Origin: Pomphorhynchus laevis
Lineage: Eukaryota; Acanthocephala; Palaeacanthocephala; Echinorhynchida; Pomphorhynchidae
NCBI GenBank assembly: GCA_012934845.2
Contig: WNNJ02003277.1
Span: 1-64,000 of the forward strand
DNA length: 64,000 bases
Direction of reading: 5' to 3'
Shown here: positions 44,147 through 53,997 of the stretch, one piece after another
Position numbering within the stretch: position 1 is the first letter of the stretch
Layout of the letters: the number at the start of each line of letters is the position of its first letter
Notes under the pieces: generated by a model
Databases searched by the model: none
The model's input: the letters and a program-made list of their open reading frames with translations, nothing else
What the model was told of the DNA's origin: nothing
Translations under genes and position numbers: made by a program

Positions 44147-44203
44147 ATCGGCGTATTGCATGACGTTAAAGGAGTAAAGTTTGATAAACGGAGAGAGATC
44201 GCC
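44132..44203 (-). pseudogene. L2-B copy 5, continuation with motif C
   Basis: Reverse frame gives MQYADDILIYA-type residues and the KPYSF block, directly upstream of the part ending at 39479. It ends near 44203 at a join with an RTE fragment. Confidence 0.7.
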
Positions 44204-44214
44204 ATCTAGAAGAT

Positions 44215-44345
44215 AAAGGGTGGACTGACGGAGTTACACGTATTGATCATATTCGGAACAATGACATCAGGGAAAAATTTGGTGTAGCACCGATATACTA
44301 TAAGTTACGCGAAACTCGATTACGGTGGTACGGTCACGTCCTCCG
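44215..44345 (+). pseudogene. RTE C-terminal fragment, plus strand
   Basis: The plus frame reads GVTRIDHIRNNDIREKFGVAPI and then KLRETRLRWYGHVLR, the C-terminal signature also present at 35920-36020 in the whole RTE. It abuts, head to head, the reverse-strand RTE relic that hosts Merlin. Confidence 0.75.
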
Positions 44346-44383
44346 TTTTTTCATGAAATGATCACACCATCTAATCAGAACTT
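44346..44383 (-). pseudogene. RTE relic, left flank of Merlin
   Basis: Reverse frame reads KVLIRWCDHFMKK, which continues the RTE frame that reaches the Merlin insertion at 50914 (CEKHKIL). It includes the left target duplication CAGAACTT at 44376-44383. Confidence 0.6.
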
Positions 44384-44575
44384 GGATCAAGTTTATAATT
44401 TCACCCCAGCAACTACACAAGTTTATTATTTCCCCCAGCAACTACACAAGTTTATTATTTCCCCCAGCAACTACACAAGTTTATTATTCCCCCAGCAACT
44501 ACACAAGTTTATTATTCCCCCAGAAACTCCACAAGTTTATTATTTTTACCCAACAATTATATAAGTTTATCTCAA
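44384..44575. repeat. Merlin subterminal tandem repeats (~29 bp, about 5 units)
   Basis: Units of the form CAGCAACTACACAAGTTTAT with an ATT(T)CCCC end, near 44401-44550. Related ACACAAGTTAATTATT units occur near the other end at 50664 and 50836-50890. Subterminal repeats commonly bind transposase; that is inferred. Confidence 0.7.
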
Positions 44576-44636
44576 AATATATTTTTGAAATCATTATGGT
44601 ATTAAAATAAAAAATAAAAAAGTAAAAAAACAAAGA

Positions 44637-44785
44637 TTAAAAATAAATGTTTAATAAATCAAGTATTTTTTCAATTGGTTCACCAGGAATATTATCTCGC
44701 CACATATATTCAGCCAAATAATCATTTAACAAGTTTTTGCGGATTCCTTTCATTTCCTTCCCTCTAGCTTTCATCTTTGCCCAAT
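44637..44785 (-). pseudogene. Merlin transposase C-terminal piece
   Basis: The reverse frame reads YWAKMKARGKEMKG, then NLLNDYLAEYMWRDN and IEKILDLLNIYF to a stop at 44637. The L-x-x-YLAE-x-x-WR pattern is the C-terminal signature of the IS1595/ISXO2-like transposases to which Merlin belongs. Across the L2-B insertion the frame joins HIES to YWAK using the AAGA duplication. Confidence 0.85.
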
Positions 44786-44888
44786 AAGAAAAATTTAAAA
44801 AATTTAAAAATACAAAAAATTTAAACAGCTTAAACACACAACAAGGAGCGCAGTTTTAAAAATTGTAAACTATCGCAACCTACAGTTA

Positions 44889-46024
44889 ATGGGAGCCAAG
44901 AAGAAAAATCTACCAAAAGCCAAGCGAGCAATCTCTGTTGATACCGATAAAACCGGCAAGCTCGAGAACATACAAGTGGAATGATCCGCTAGCGGCTGTC
45001 AAATCTGGACATCAGTAACACATAATTGTGCTTTGGGTCAGGAAACTTGTGGCGGGCCACCGTTCTACTGCGGATTCTGTGCGGCGAAACAAATCAACTT
45101 GTTAATAAAACGCTTAGAGCAATTGGAAATGACAACGCAGCATGATCGAATTTCTCAAATTTCTGATAAATCTACTAAACCGTAAAGGAGCCGCAAATTG
45201 TATCGCAGCAAGATGGATTTTGTCAAGTTTATGATAAATCTAACGAGACAGTGACGGAGCCGCAAATTGTTACAACTAATGTATTTTCAATACCCGACAC
45301 CCCACGTCCCGTCCTTCCCGTCTCGTTTCTCAATAACTTGCATCCATCAATCAAAATCACCTCCACCAACCTCCACTATCCTTCCACTCATAACCTTTCC
45401 TCACATCGCTTGCCACCCTCTTTATTATCATTATCCTCTATGTCTCCCGTCGTCAAACCAAATCCCTCCAAATCATCAACTGCCAGCTCTTCTAACGAAA
45501 TCTCACCTACTCACGTCAGTCGTCCTCCTTTACGGAAGCGCTTTGCTTCTCGCGATCGTTGCGTCATTGTTACTAATATCACGCCTTCTAACTCCTTATC
45601 TCCACAAGCACGTCTAGACCACGATGTTTCCGCCTTCAGATCCATCCTCTCGTCTATTGTTCCTGCGGATAAACCATCCTTTTTCAAGGACATTTCTCCT
45701 GTCGCATTCATCCGTCTAAACAAATCTTCTCAATCTAATCCTTCCCAGCCCCTCTCCTAAAAATTGTTTTCAAGCATCGCTCTCACGCGTCTTCTGTCCT
45801 CTCTCAACGATTCAAACTCATGTCATCTTCAACCACTCGAATTTTCCCCGATCGCGCCCCTTCCGAAATCGCTCAAATCTCTTCAGCCCGCATCGAAAAA
45901 CGTCGTCGCGAGGAAAACGGCGAAACATCACTCGCCATCCGAAACATAGACGGAAATTTTCAAATTGTTCACACCCGTCCAAAAATTCGATGGCGCTCCA
46001 TCTCTCCTATGTGTCTTCTCCACT
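44889..46024 (+). pseudogene. L2-B ORF1 with PHD-like zinc finger
   Basis: ATG at 44889 (MGAKKKNLPKAKR). The finger reads SASGCQIWTSVTHNC...CGGPPFYCGFCAAK, but the first cysteine of the C-x4-C pair is replaced by a TGA stop near 44984. Then comes a short leucine-rich coiled segment (INLLIKRLEQLEMTTQ). A direct repeat with ~68-bp period (GAGCCGCAAATTG at 45188 and 45256) precedes the next piece, 45251-45760, which is Ser/Pro-rich. The C-terminal block LMSSSTTRIFPDRAPSEIAQ is in another frame (45764-46024). At least three breaks. Confidence 0.75.
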
Positions 46025-48746
46025 AGTCTCTTTCGCCACAGCACACGGTTTCCGCCTCGGTCTCCTCAACACTAGATCTATTCTCAATAAATCCGATCTT
46101 ATCCTCAACCTATTCACCAAGCAATCCATCGATCTCTTCTGCCTCACCGAATCCTGGCACTCAGATTCCGACGACCTTTCCATTCGCCGTCTGCTCTCTG
46201 CCGGTTGCTCCCTAGTCGAATCCGCCCGCCCCCTCAGCTCATGCCCTTCTAAATCCTCTAATCATGGCGGCATCGTCGCATTCGCGCGTCACCCAGCGTC
46301 TCTTCGCAAAATCAATACCCCTTTCAGTCCTTGCTCTTTTGAATTGCTCACTTGTCGTTATTCTAACCCGATCACTCTAGATCTCGCCATTGTATACCGT
46401 CCTGGTTCATCAGCTCCTACAGCCTTATTTTTTACCGAACTCGCTGACCTCCTTTCTCATTGTTCTTTGTCCTCAATCCCTTCACTCATTCTAGGCGACT
46501 TCAATATCCGCCTAGACAGCCCCTCTTCCACAGATTCCATCCGCTTCATCAACATTCTATCCAACTACAATTACAAACTAATCTCCACTGCCCCCACACA
46601 TATACTTGGCGGGGCACTCGACATCATCGCTGTCCCCGATCATTTTGCTGCCCACACCTCACTGTCCATCTCTGATCCTGGTCTATCCGATCACTTTCTT
46701 ATCACCCTTGATCTCGCTCGCAACCACACCCCTCCTCACACACCTACAATCCTTCGTCGCCCTTGGAGAAATCTTGGCCCATCCCTTCTCCGCTCTGCCT
46801 TACTCAAGTCGTCTCTATCATTACCCACAATAACATATTTATCTCCTCACGATCTCGCCTTTCTTTTCGACTCTGAACTCACATCCACTCTCGATATTCT
46901 CTTGCCCTTCAAGTCTCACCCACACCGTCGCTTGCACCGTGCCCCATGGTTTGACATCCAATGCCTACTCTCAAAGCGTCGACTCCGCCATGCTTTTCGA
47001 GTCTATCACCGCTCTCTCAGACGCGATTTCCGCTCGATCACTCCGTCTTTTCGTGATTCCTATCTTGCTCTTCGCCGGTCTCATCTCCACCTACTACGTA
47101 CCAAATGCAACTCCTTCTGGCAGCATAAAATCATCACTTCATTCAACTCTAAGACTCTCTGGCATACTTTTAACTCAATCCTGGCTCGTTCCTCTACGCC
47201 TTGCAACATCAATGCTAATGATTATTCGTCATTTCTCCAGACTAAAGTATCCACGCTGCTCTCTCACACCCCGGTCTCCATCCTATCCCACTCTGCCCCG
47301 CCTAGCCTCATCCTTCCGGAACTCTTTCATCTTCTCCCTGTCTCACCTACAGAAGTATCATCTGTCCTCATGTCCTTGCCCAACAAAACCTCACCTGCCG
47401 ATCCCCTGCCTACCCACATATTAAAATCTATATGCTCATCGATATCCCCATTTCTCACAACCTTGTTTAACTCGTCCATCCGCAGTCGTATCTTCCCTTC
47501 ACACTGGAAATCCGCAATCGTTCGTCCCCTCCTTAAGAAACAATCGCTCGACCCCTCCCTTCCTTCTAGCTATCGCCCCATTTCACTACTCCCTACTCTT
47601 TCTAAGCTCTTAGAACGCCTCATCTTAATACAAATCAACGCTTATCTCTCCTCATCCAATCTGTACCCTCCTTTCCAATCCGCTTTCCGCTCTAATCACT
47701 CGACAGAAATCGCATGCATAAAAGTGTACAACGACTTACTCATTTCTCGAGACAAGGCTCTATATAGTGTTCTCATCTCCCTCGACCTCTCCTCCGCATT
47801 CGACATTGTCGACCACTCCGTCCTCCTTTCTCGCCTTCGTTATGATTACGGCTTTTCTTCCTCCTCCGTAGCTTGGTTCGCCTCATATCTATCCGACCGT
47901 TCCTTTCGCGTCTGTTCTAATTCATCATCCTCCCCTCCCATCCCTATTTTTTGCGGGGTTCCACAAGGTTCAGTCCTAGGTCCCCTGCTTTTCTCTCTTT
48001 TGCTTGGCGATCTCTCTCCATTTATCAAACCTTACTCCTTTAACGTCATGCAATACGCCGATGACATTCTAATCTATGCTCATGCACCCGCACATCGCAT
48101 ACACGATATCGGCATTTCTGCCTCCAACTGTCTTTCTTCTATCTACAAACGTCTCTCCAATCTCCATCTCGTTCTAAACGCCGAAAAGTCCAAAATAATG
48201 TGGATCCTTCCCCGTAAACCAAGCATATCTCCTCCCATTGTATCTTTTGCCTCATCGATCATCCCTATAGTCCACAATCTCACTTTCTTAGGCTTCCATT
48301 TCGATGATCACCTTTCCCTTAAACCCTTCGTCCGTGACAAGGTCCGCTCGTCTAACTTAATTCTTCGTGACATCCGCCGTATCCGCCCCCTTATCGACTT
48401 CCGTTCTTGTATGTATCTTCTTTCATCGCTTCTTTTTACTAAAATCGATTACTGCCTTAGCCTTTTCGCCAATTCTTCAAAATCCATCATTTTACCCCTA
48501 CAACGAATAATCAACACCGCCGTTCGAGTGCTCTTTCGTCTCCGTCGCTTCGACCACACATCCACATATTTTGCCCAACTCTCCTGGCCCACCATTTACA
48601 TCCGCATCAAACTCCGCCTTCTTCTCGTTACCTTTCGTCTCATCGCTGTCGGCTCCCCATCTTTCATCAACCTTCCTTTCTTAGACGATACTCTCCAACT
48701 CGCTATCGCTTCGTTCCTGTCATACCCTCTTACTCCACGTTCCTAA
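45990..48746 (+). pseudogene. L2-B ORF2, 918 open codons
   Basis: Overlaps the ORF1 end. Endonuclease: LLNTRSILNKSDLI, CLTESWHSDSDDL, NHGGIVAFARHP, LAIVYRPGSSAP, LILGDFNIRLDSP, GGALDIIAVPDH, LSDHFLITLDL. Linker with the FDSELTSTLD block, then reverse transcriptase: SYRPISLLPTLSKLLERL, SLDLSSAFDIVDHS (A, near 47780), GVPQGSVLGPLLF (B), MQYADDILIYAHA (C, near 48050), KIMWILPRKP, FLGFHFDDHLSLK. All catalytic residues are visible. The frame is lost only near 48690 by a small deletion; without it the protein would run ~40 residues further to the HLLRSHLLDT block at 48890. Confidence 0.92.
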
Positions 48747-48965
48747 TTACTCCAACAACTACGGTCTCCGATCCTTCCTCGTCGCCGCCTCACTCGCCTG
48801 GAATCAACTCCCTCTCGACGTCCGCCGCGCCCCCTCCTTTATCACATTCAAACACCTCCTCCGTTCACACCTTCTCGACACCTGATTCACAGTTTTGTTT
48901 TGTTGTGGTCATGTAAGCGTGCGCTGGCACGCATTTGCCACGTTAAAATAAATCCTTTTTTTTAA

Positions 48966-49330
48966 AAGATTCAATATGTTGGGTATGAACCCCTGTTTCA
49001 CGATTTAAAAATTCTCGGGAATGATTGACGGTTTCATGCAGAAACCCAATTTCATTAAGCTTTTTATAAGATTTCCATTCATCACTGTGAATGATCGTGC
49101 CTTTTTTGCAAACTTGTTCTATTATTAGTAATAAGGTAGATGAGGCTCTATTGGGCACAACTTGAAGATATCCTCTTGCTGGATCAAAACTTGTCGCACA
49201 TTCCGAAAAGCCAAATTTGCTTGCTGCTTCTTCCCCTGTTATATTTTAATTTGTAGCAAAATAAACTTTCGTCAATTTGACACAATCCCATCCCCTCCTA
49301 ATCTTATGGGATTGTCGTCTATATATAGAA
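48966..49330 (-). pseudogene. Merlin transposase DDE core
   Basis: The reverse strand reads SKFGFSECATSFDPARGY then VVPNRASSTLLLIIEQV, GTIIHSDEWKSYKKL and HETVNHSREFLN, HTQHIES. The second catalytic aspartate (HSDEW) and the final acidic residue (HIES) are present. The first aspartate block, expected as IDES just before a KF motif, reads LTKVYF and is lost, and one in-frame stop lies near 49246. The piece is inactive. Confidence 0.85.
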
Positions 49331-49336
49331 TACATA

Positions 49337-50260
49337 AAAAAGTATTTATTTTAACGTGGCAAATGCGTGCCAGCGCACGCTTACATGACCACAACAAAAC
49401 AAGACTGTGAATCAGGTGTCGAGAAGGTGTGAACGGAGGAGGTGTTTGAATATGATAAAGGAGGGGGCGCGGCGGACGTCGAGAGGGAGTTGATTCCAGG
49501 CGAGTGAGGCGGCGACGAGGAAGGATCGGAGACCGTAGTTGTTGGAGTAATTAGGAACGTGGAGTAAGAGGGTATGACAGGAACGAAGCGATAGCGAGGT
49601 GGGACGAGTATCGTCTAAGAAAGGAAGGTTGATGAACGATGGGGAGCCGACAGCGATGAGACGAAAAGTAACGAGAGGAAGGCGGAGTTTGATGCGGATG
49701 TGGATGGTGGGCCAGGAGAGTTGGGCAAAATATGTGGATGTGTGGTCGAAGCGACGGAGACAGTTGGAGGCAGAAATGCCGATGTTGTGTAGGCGATGTG
49801 CGGGTGCATGAGCATAGATTAGAATGTCATCGGCGTATTGAATGTCGTTAAAGGAGTAAGGTTTGATAAACGGAGAGAGATCGCCAAGCAGAAGAGAGAA
49901 AAGCAGGGGACCTTGGACTGAACCTTGTGGGACCCTGCAAAAAATAGGGATGGGAGGGGAGGATGATGAATTAGAACATACGCGAAAGGAACGGTCGGAT
50001 AGATATGAGGCGAACCATGCTACGGAGGAGGAAGAAAATCCGTAATCATAACGAAGGCGAGAAAGGAGGACGGAGTGGTCGACAATGTCGAATGCGGAGG
50101 AGAGGTCGAGGGAGATGTGAACACTATATAGAGCCTTGTCTCGAGAAATGAGTAAGTCGTTGTACACTTTTATGCATGCGTTTTTTGTCGAGTGATTAGA
50201 GCGGAAAGCGGATTGGAAAGGAGGGTACAGATTGGATGAGGAGTGATAAGCGTTGATTTG
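49337..50260 (-). mobile_element. L2-B copy 7, truncated and internally deleted, inside Merlin
   Basis: Reverse-strand L2-B flanked by TACATA at 49331-49336 and 50261-50266. It keeps the 3' tail, thumb and motifs A-C (49412-50167: SLDLSSAFDIVDHS, RVPQGSVQGP, IQYADDILIYAHA). About 430 bp between the ASNCL block and the RRFDHTS block are deleted in frame (join near 49764). Motif B has R and Q substitutions. Confidence 0.88.
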
Positions 50261-50266
50261 TACATA

Positions 50267-50640
50267 GTTTGCGTATCATCGAAAAAAATCGGTATTGCTA
50301 GGTTTTTACAAATGGAGATTTCATCCAGCAATTTGTAAATACTTTCCTCTTTTGAAAACCTATATATAATCTCTTGGCAATCTGTCATTGGAATTATCAG
50401 GTTTTCAAAAAAAAAGAAACGCTTTCTTATTGACATGGTTGTCTTATAGCGTTCACAATTTTTGTTAACGCATTTCCAGACAAAGCCGTCCGATATTTTG
50501 CGATATCTGGTCCACGACATATTATCATTACAATGACAACATGTCATGGATGATTTCAATACTTTTTTGCTTGAAAAACGATATAATCTCATCATTTCCA
50601 GCGCCCTGAATTCTTCGAATATAGGATTCATATGCTGTCA
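50267..50640 (-). pseudogene. Merlin transposase N-terminal zinc ribbon
   Basis: Reverse frame: MTCCHCNDNMSW, DGFVWKCVNKNCERYKTTMS, then IRKRFFFFENL and a helical region ending FFDDTQTMY at the L2-B insertion. The two CxxC-type pairs and the SIRK-x-FFE motif are characteristic of Merlin/IS1595 transposases. Confidence 0.85.
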
Positions 50641-50858
50641 TCTGGGGTTTACAATAAAAATTACACAAGTTAATTATTTCCCTCCACGACATATTATCAT
50701 TACAATAACAACATGTCAAGGGTGATTTCAATACACCTTTTCGCTTGAAAAATGATATAATCTCATCATTTCCAGCGCCCAGGATTCTTCGAATATAGGA
50801 TTCATATGCTGTCATCTGGGGTTTACAATAAAAATTACACAAGTTAATTATTCCCCCC
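50512..50858. repeat. 172-bp tandem duplication at the Merlin 5' end
   Basis: Two units start CCACGACATATTATC at 50512 and 50684, with few differences. Each holds the CCHCNDNMSW coding start, an upstream segment with an IRRI(L/Q)GAGNDE frame, and an ACACAAGTTAATTATT element. It extends the transposase N-terminus as a 104-codon duplicated frame. Confidence 0.8.
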
Positions 50859-50867
50859 CCCTAATAA

Positions 50868-50905
50868 TTACACAAGTTGATTATTTCCCCTGGGGGGAAA
50901 ATCAA
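50868..50905. repeat. Hairpin at the Merlin right end
   Basis: AAGTTGATTATTTCCCC faces GGGGAAAATCAACTT around a TGG centre, just inside the terminal repeat. Confidence 0.6.
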
Positions 50906-50913
50906 CTTGATCC

Positions 50914-51900
50914 CAGAATTTTATGCTTCTCGCACAGCAAAACACCGTTTTCGTCATTGATTTCGTAAAGTTTTCAGCGTCTTGTGTCCTCTAGTGTCTT
51001 TTCCTAGCAATCCTATATATTTCGCGCTCACCTTCACGAGTGTCGAGTTTCTTGTAGAACTCTTCAAACTTCTTAGCCCTTGTTATCGCTACTACCTTCT
51101 TTGCCTCTCGTTTGGCCTCATTATATTTAATCCAATTTCCTGAGGTTCTGTTTGCAAGAAAATCAGGGTAACGACGTTTCGTTTCTCGGACTTTTGTTTT
51201 GACATATTCAATCAACATCTACGTTGCTCGGTCTATTCGTCGTCTGCCAGGCTTTGTAGTGCCGATAATCTCTCGAGCTGTTTGCGTTGTTAACTCTTTT
51301 ACTCCTTGCCAAGTCTCCTTTACCGTTGTTATAGGTGTACGTTGTATGCGGGAGATAACGTTCGACTCTTTATCCTTAAATTTCTACCACTTGATGCGTG
51401 ATTTTCCGTTTCGTTCTTTGGGGATATGTGTAGGCGGGGAGATACCCAACATGGTGACAACAGGTCTGTGCTGTGTGGTAATCGTCTCATATGGAATCGA
51501 TTTTGTATCGGTTACTAACTTCAAGTCACAACGCCGAACTAGTATATAGTCGATTTGCGTGGAACTTTGAGCACTGTAGAAGGTGATGAGATGAGATATT
51601 ACGCTTTTGGAACCATGTATTGTAAATGACTAAATCATGTGTATTAGCGTAATCAAGGATCCGATCGCCATCATTGTTTCGCCGTCCGAAGCCTTTTCCG
51701 ACATGGCACATGTATCCTTCCTTTGTGTTGCCGACATGTCCGTCCAAATCCCCAACAATAACGTTCATGTCTCCCTTCTGTATTTCCGCGGTATTTTCGT
51801 CTATCAGCGCCCAAAAAGTATCTTTAACTGTCTCATCACAGCCAGTTTGTGGGGCGTAATTCTGAAAAAGTGTAGTTTGTATTGTATTCGTTTTTGGGCA
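50914..51900 (-). pseudogene. RTE relic hosting the Merlin insertion
   Basis: Reverse strand. 51526-52023 carries NYAPQTGCDETVKD, GDLDGHVGNTKEGY and FQKRN. Then STQIDYILVRR, TTQHRPVVTM and RIKW appear at about 51420-51560 in other frames, and 50991-51218 has KFEEFYKKLDTREGEREIYRIARK. These are ordered RTE endonuclease and linker motifs. It is clearly diverged from the whole RTE at 33063 and belongs to an older or different RTE lineage. Its 3' end is displaced by Merlin. Confidence 0.8.
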
Positions 51901-51904
51901 TATT

Positions 51905-52014
51905 CGGTTGCCCCGCGACAACAGAGCTCTGTTGTAGTCGCGACACAACTGCTCTGTAGTCGCGACAACAGAGCAGTTGTCGCGACTGCTCGCGACGGAG
52001 TAGTCGCGACAACA
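51905..52014. repeat. GTCGCGAC palindrome cluster
   Basis: Within 110 bp the 8-bp palindrome GTCGCGAC occurs at least four times, with CAACAGAGCTCTGTTG (16-bp palindrome) and several (A/C)AACAGAGC or GCTCTGT blocks. Base composition differs sharply from the AT-rich neighbours. It sits exactly between the RTE relic and LINE-R copy 2. Confidence 0.7.
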
Positions 52015-52015
52015 T

Positions 52016-53780
52016 CTATCCACCTCTCATGACTTGATTCGCTGGCGGATAGAGGAGGATACGCTGCTTAGAAGGAGATTCAACCTTGGTCCTATCAGAG
52101 TGGCTTTCTTTCAGGCAGCTATCCAACGCTTCCCCCGAATTGGTAATGAGTCTAACTGAATTTAATCCATACCTCTCTTCGCAAGCCACCGCAATGCTTT
52201 CGGCAACATATAAACGCCGTGTTTACTGTCCCCCGACAAAACTTAAGACCTTAGCGTATATGCTTCGTCTTCCCAATCTCTTTGCTTCTGCCAGGCAAGT
52301 TCTCTCGAAAGAATATTGGATCACTAAATATAGGTTCCAACTGGGTAAAGATAGGGCAAGCATTGCTTCTCTTAATCCTGCCTAGTCTTGCTTCTGGAAG
52401 ATATTCAAGAAGGAGAAGTTCGTTTGTGGGAAGGATAGGGCATTGGGTTGGATTGGTAATATAGGTCTTGATAAAGTTTTGAAGGAGTCACTATCCTTTT
52501 ATAATTATGGTGCCACTCAATCTCCTCAGCCAATCCCGCATTGGGGAGACTTTAGAAGTAGGGATTTATCTGTTATAGATATCCTATACTCCTGTAGACC
52601 TCTTCCGGGCACCTCCAAATCCGTCGCTCCACTCTCTTCTCGTGTCTGTCAGCTTTTGACAGCCGATCAAAGAAGAGAAGTGGCCGTAACAATGCTATTA
52701 GCCGCCCCATCTGATGTGGCCGGCATCAACATTAGTAGACATATATTTCTACCAAAAAATCCTGTCTCATGTCCTAAAGACCTGCGGCCCATATCGATTC
52801 AAAATTCCCTCGTATCGATCTACGAAAAAGCGCTTGCGCGTAGAATCCGCGATCATTTAAGTAGGCGAAATTTAATCCCACCAAGTTTCCATGGGTTCGT
52901 CAAAGGTCGCTCGGTCCATTCAGCTGCAGGTGAAGTCCATCAGTTCTGTCAGGTTGATAGTCATCAACTTGCTGTGCCTGTTTTCCTTGATTTTTCTGCT
53001 GCATTTGACCGCATCTCCATGCCCTTTGTTATCTCTTCTCTAAGGTCCCTCGGGTTGCCTGCGAGAATTGTTAACAGGGTGGAGATACTGCTGTACACCA
53101 AGCGATTCTATTATGAAGACGACCCTGATGCGCGTCAGTTCTATCCTATTACGGGTGTGCCCCAAGGATCCCTTCTTTCTCCTATCTTGTTCCTTGCTGC
53201 TTCCATTGAACTCTTTAAAATATTTAAACGAGAACAACGTCTAGTGGTATACGCTGATGATACCACAGCCATGTTCTCTGGACGCAGGTGCAAAGACGTA
53301 GTCTCGGACATCAGCCGTTTCTTTTTAAGATTAAAAGACCAGTTACCCAAGTCCAATCTTACTCTAAACTCTGCTAAATCGCATGTGGTTGTCTTTCATG
53401 GCGCCCCTGCAGCAAAACAAAAACTTAAGAGATTAGTACTCTCTGCGCTCTCCTCCATTTTGACTAATCAACCACTCCCTGTCTTCACGAGTCGAGCATA
53501 ATAACTGGGGTTCACCTTCGGTGAACTGGTCGGCGAAAGCAGACATGGATAGACTTAAACGTATCCTGAAGAGAGCTAGATGGGCTCTGAAACGGGCCCA
53601 GCATATGTCATTAAAAGGGAAAACTCAGGAGCGCCTCTGGGGCACTTGGGCTATCTCGGGATTAGTCTTCTTCTCTAGAGAACGTCCCCCAGAGCAAATG
53701 ATAAGGTTTCTCAAGCTCTTCGTCTCTCGATTACCCAGCATAGTCGGCGTCGATTGGACTCTTCGGGGGGGGTGAAAGAC
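52016..53780 (+). pseudogene. LINE-R copy 2, reverse transcriptase
   Basis: Collinear with copy 1 from 4222 on, and better preserved. Open pieces are 52086-52385 and 52443-53501. Motifs: DLRPISIQNSLVSIYEKAL (near 52780), FHGFVKGRSVHSA, VFLDFSAAFDRISM (A, near 52985), GVPQGSLLSPILF (B), VVYADDTTAMFSG (C, near 53245). Frame breaks lie near 52140, 52383 (a TAG) and 53500, and the C-terminal piece is 53521-53775. The 5' end lacks the zinc-knuckle ORF1 and abuts the GTCGCGAC cluster. Confidence 0.82.
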
Positions 53781-53997
53781 CTCGGGTGGTTCAGTCGAAG
53801 GACGGCGTGTTGTATTGGCTGTGGGACTCAGATCCCACTGCACCTGAGCCCATGAAGATGATGGAAGAAGTGGACAAGTTTTTCCGGAAGACGATGATTT
53901 CTGATTTCTGACGGCTTTTATTTTCTTTTTTGCTTTAATTCTATTTAACCTATGTATTATTTTTATTAAGAAAATCATTATTATTAAAACACGATAT
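53781..53997 (+). repeat. LINE-R copy 2 3' end
   Basis: Short 3' region after the last coding block, finishing ATTATTATTAAAA near 53985-53992, as in the other LINE-R ends. Confidence 0.5.

Larger units (their letters stand above)
44790..48965 (+). mobile_element. Full-length L2-B (copy 6) inside Merlin
   Basis: A 4.18-kb plus-strand element with 5' UTR, ORF1, ORF2, stem-loop (48917-48932) and T-run tail. AAGA flanks it at 44786-44789 and 48966-48969, and excising element plus one repeat restores the Merlin frame exactly (HIES-YWAK). It is the best-preserved L2-B in the window. Confidence 0.92.
44384..50913 (-). mobile_element. Merlin-family DNA transposon, split by two L2-B insertions
   Basis: Terminal inverted repeats start GGATCAAGTT at 44384 and end AACTTGATCC at 50913. 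An 8-bp target duplication differs at one base (CAGAACTT at 44376, CAGAATTT at 50914), and Merlin is known for 8-9-bp duplications. The transposase lies on the reverse strand in three pieces: zinc ribbon (50267-50640), DDE core (48966-49330) and C-terminus (44637-44785). Removing the L2-B elements at 44790-48965 and 49337-50260 with their duplications leaves about 1.4 kb, a usual Merlin length. Confidence 0.88.

Noticed and set aside
44400-44560. Second regular repeat block that might be CRISPR-like
   Set aside because: No spacers; the units continue into the Merlin terminal repeat.
47846-48028. Repeated small reverse frame starting MINGERSPS, seen in many L2-B copies
   Set aside because: It is antisense to motif A-B of the reverse transcriptase and is conserved only because that region is; no independent codon signature.
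48917-48932. Stem-loop with T run as a bacterial-type terminator
   Set aside because: It is the conserved LINE 3' end, repeated at every L2-B copy and followed by target duplications.
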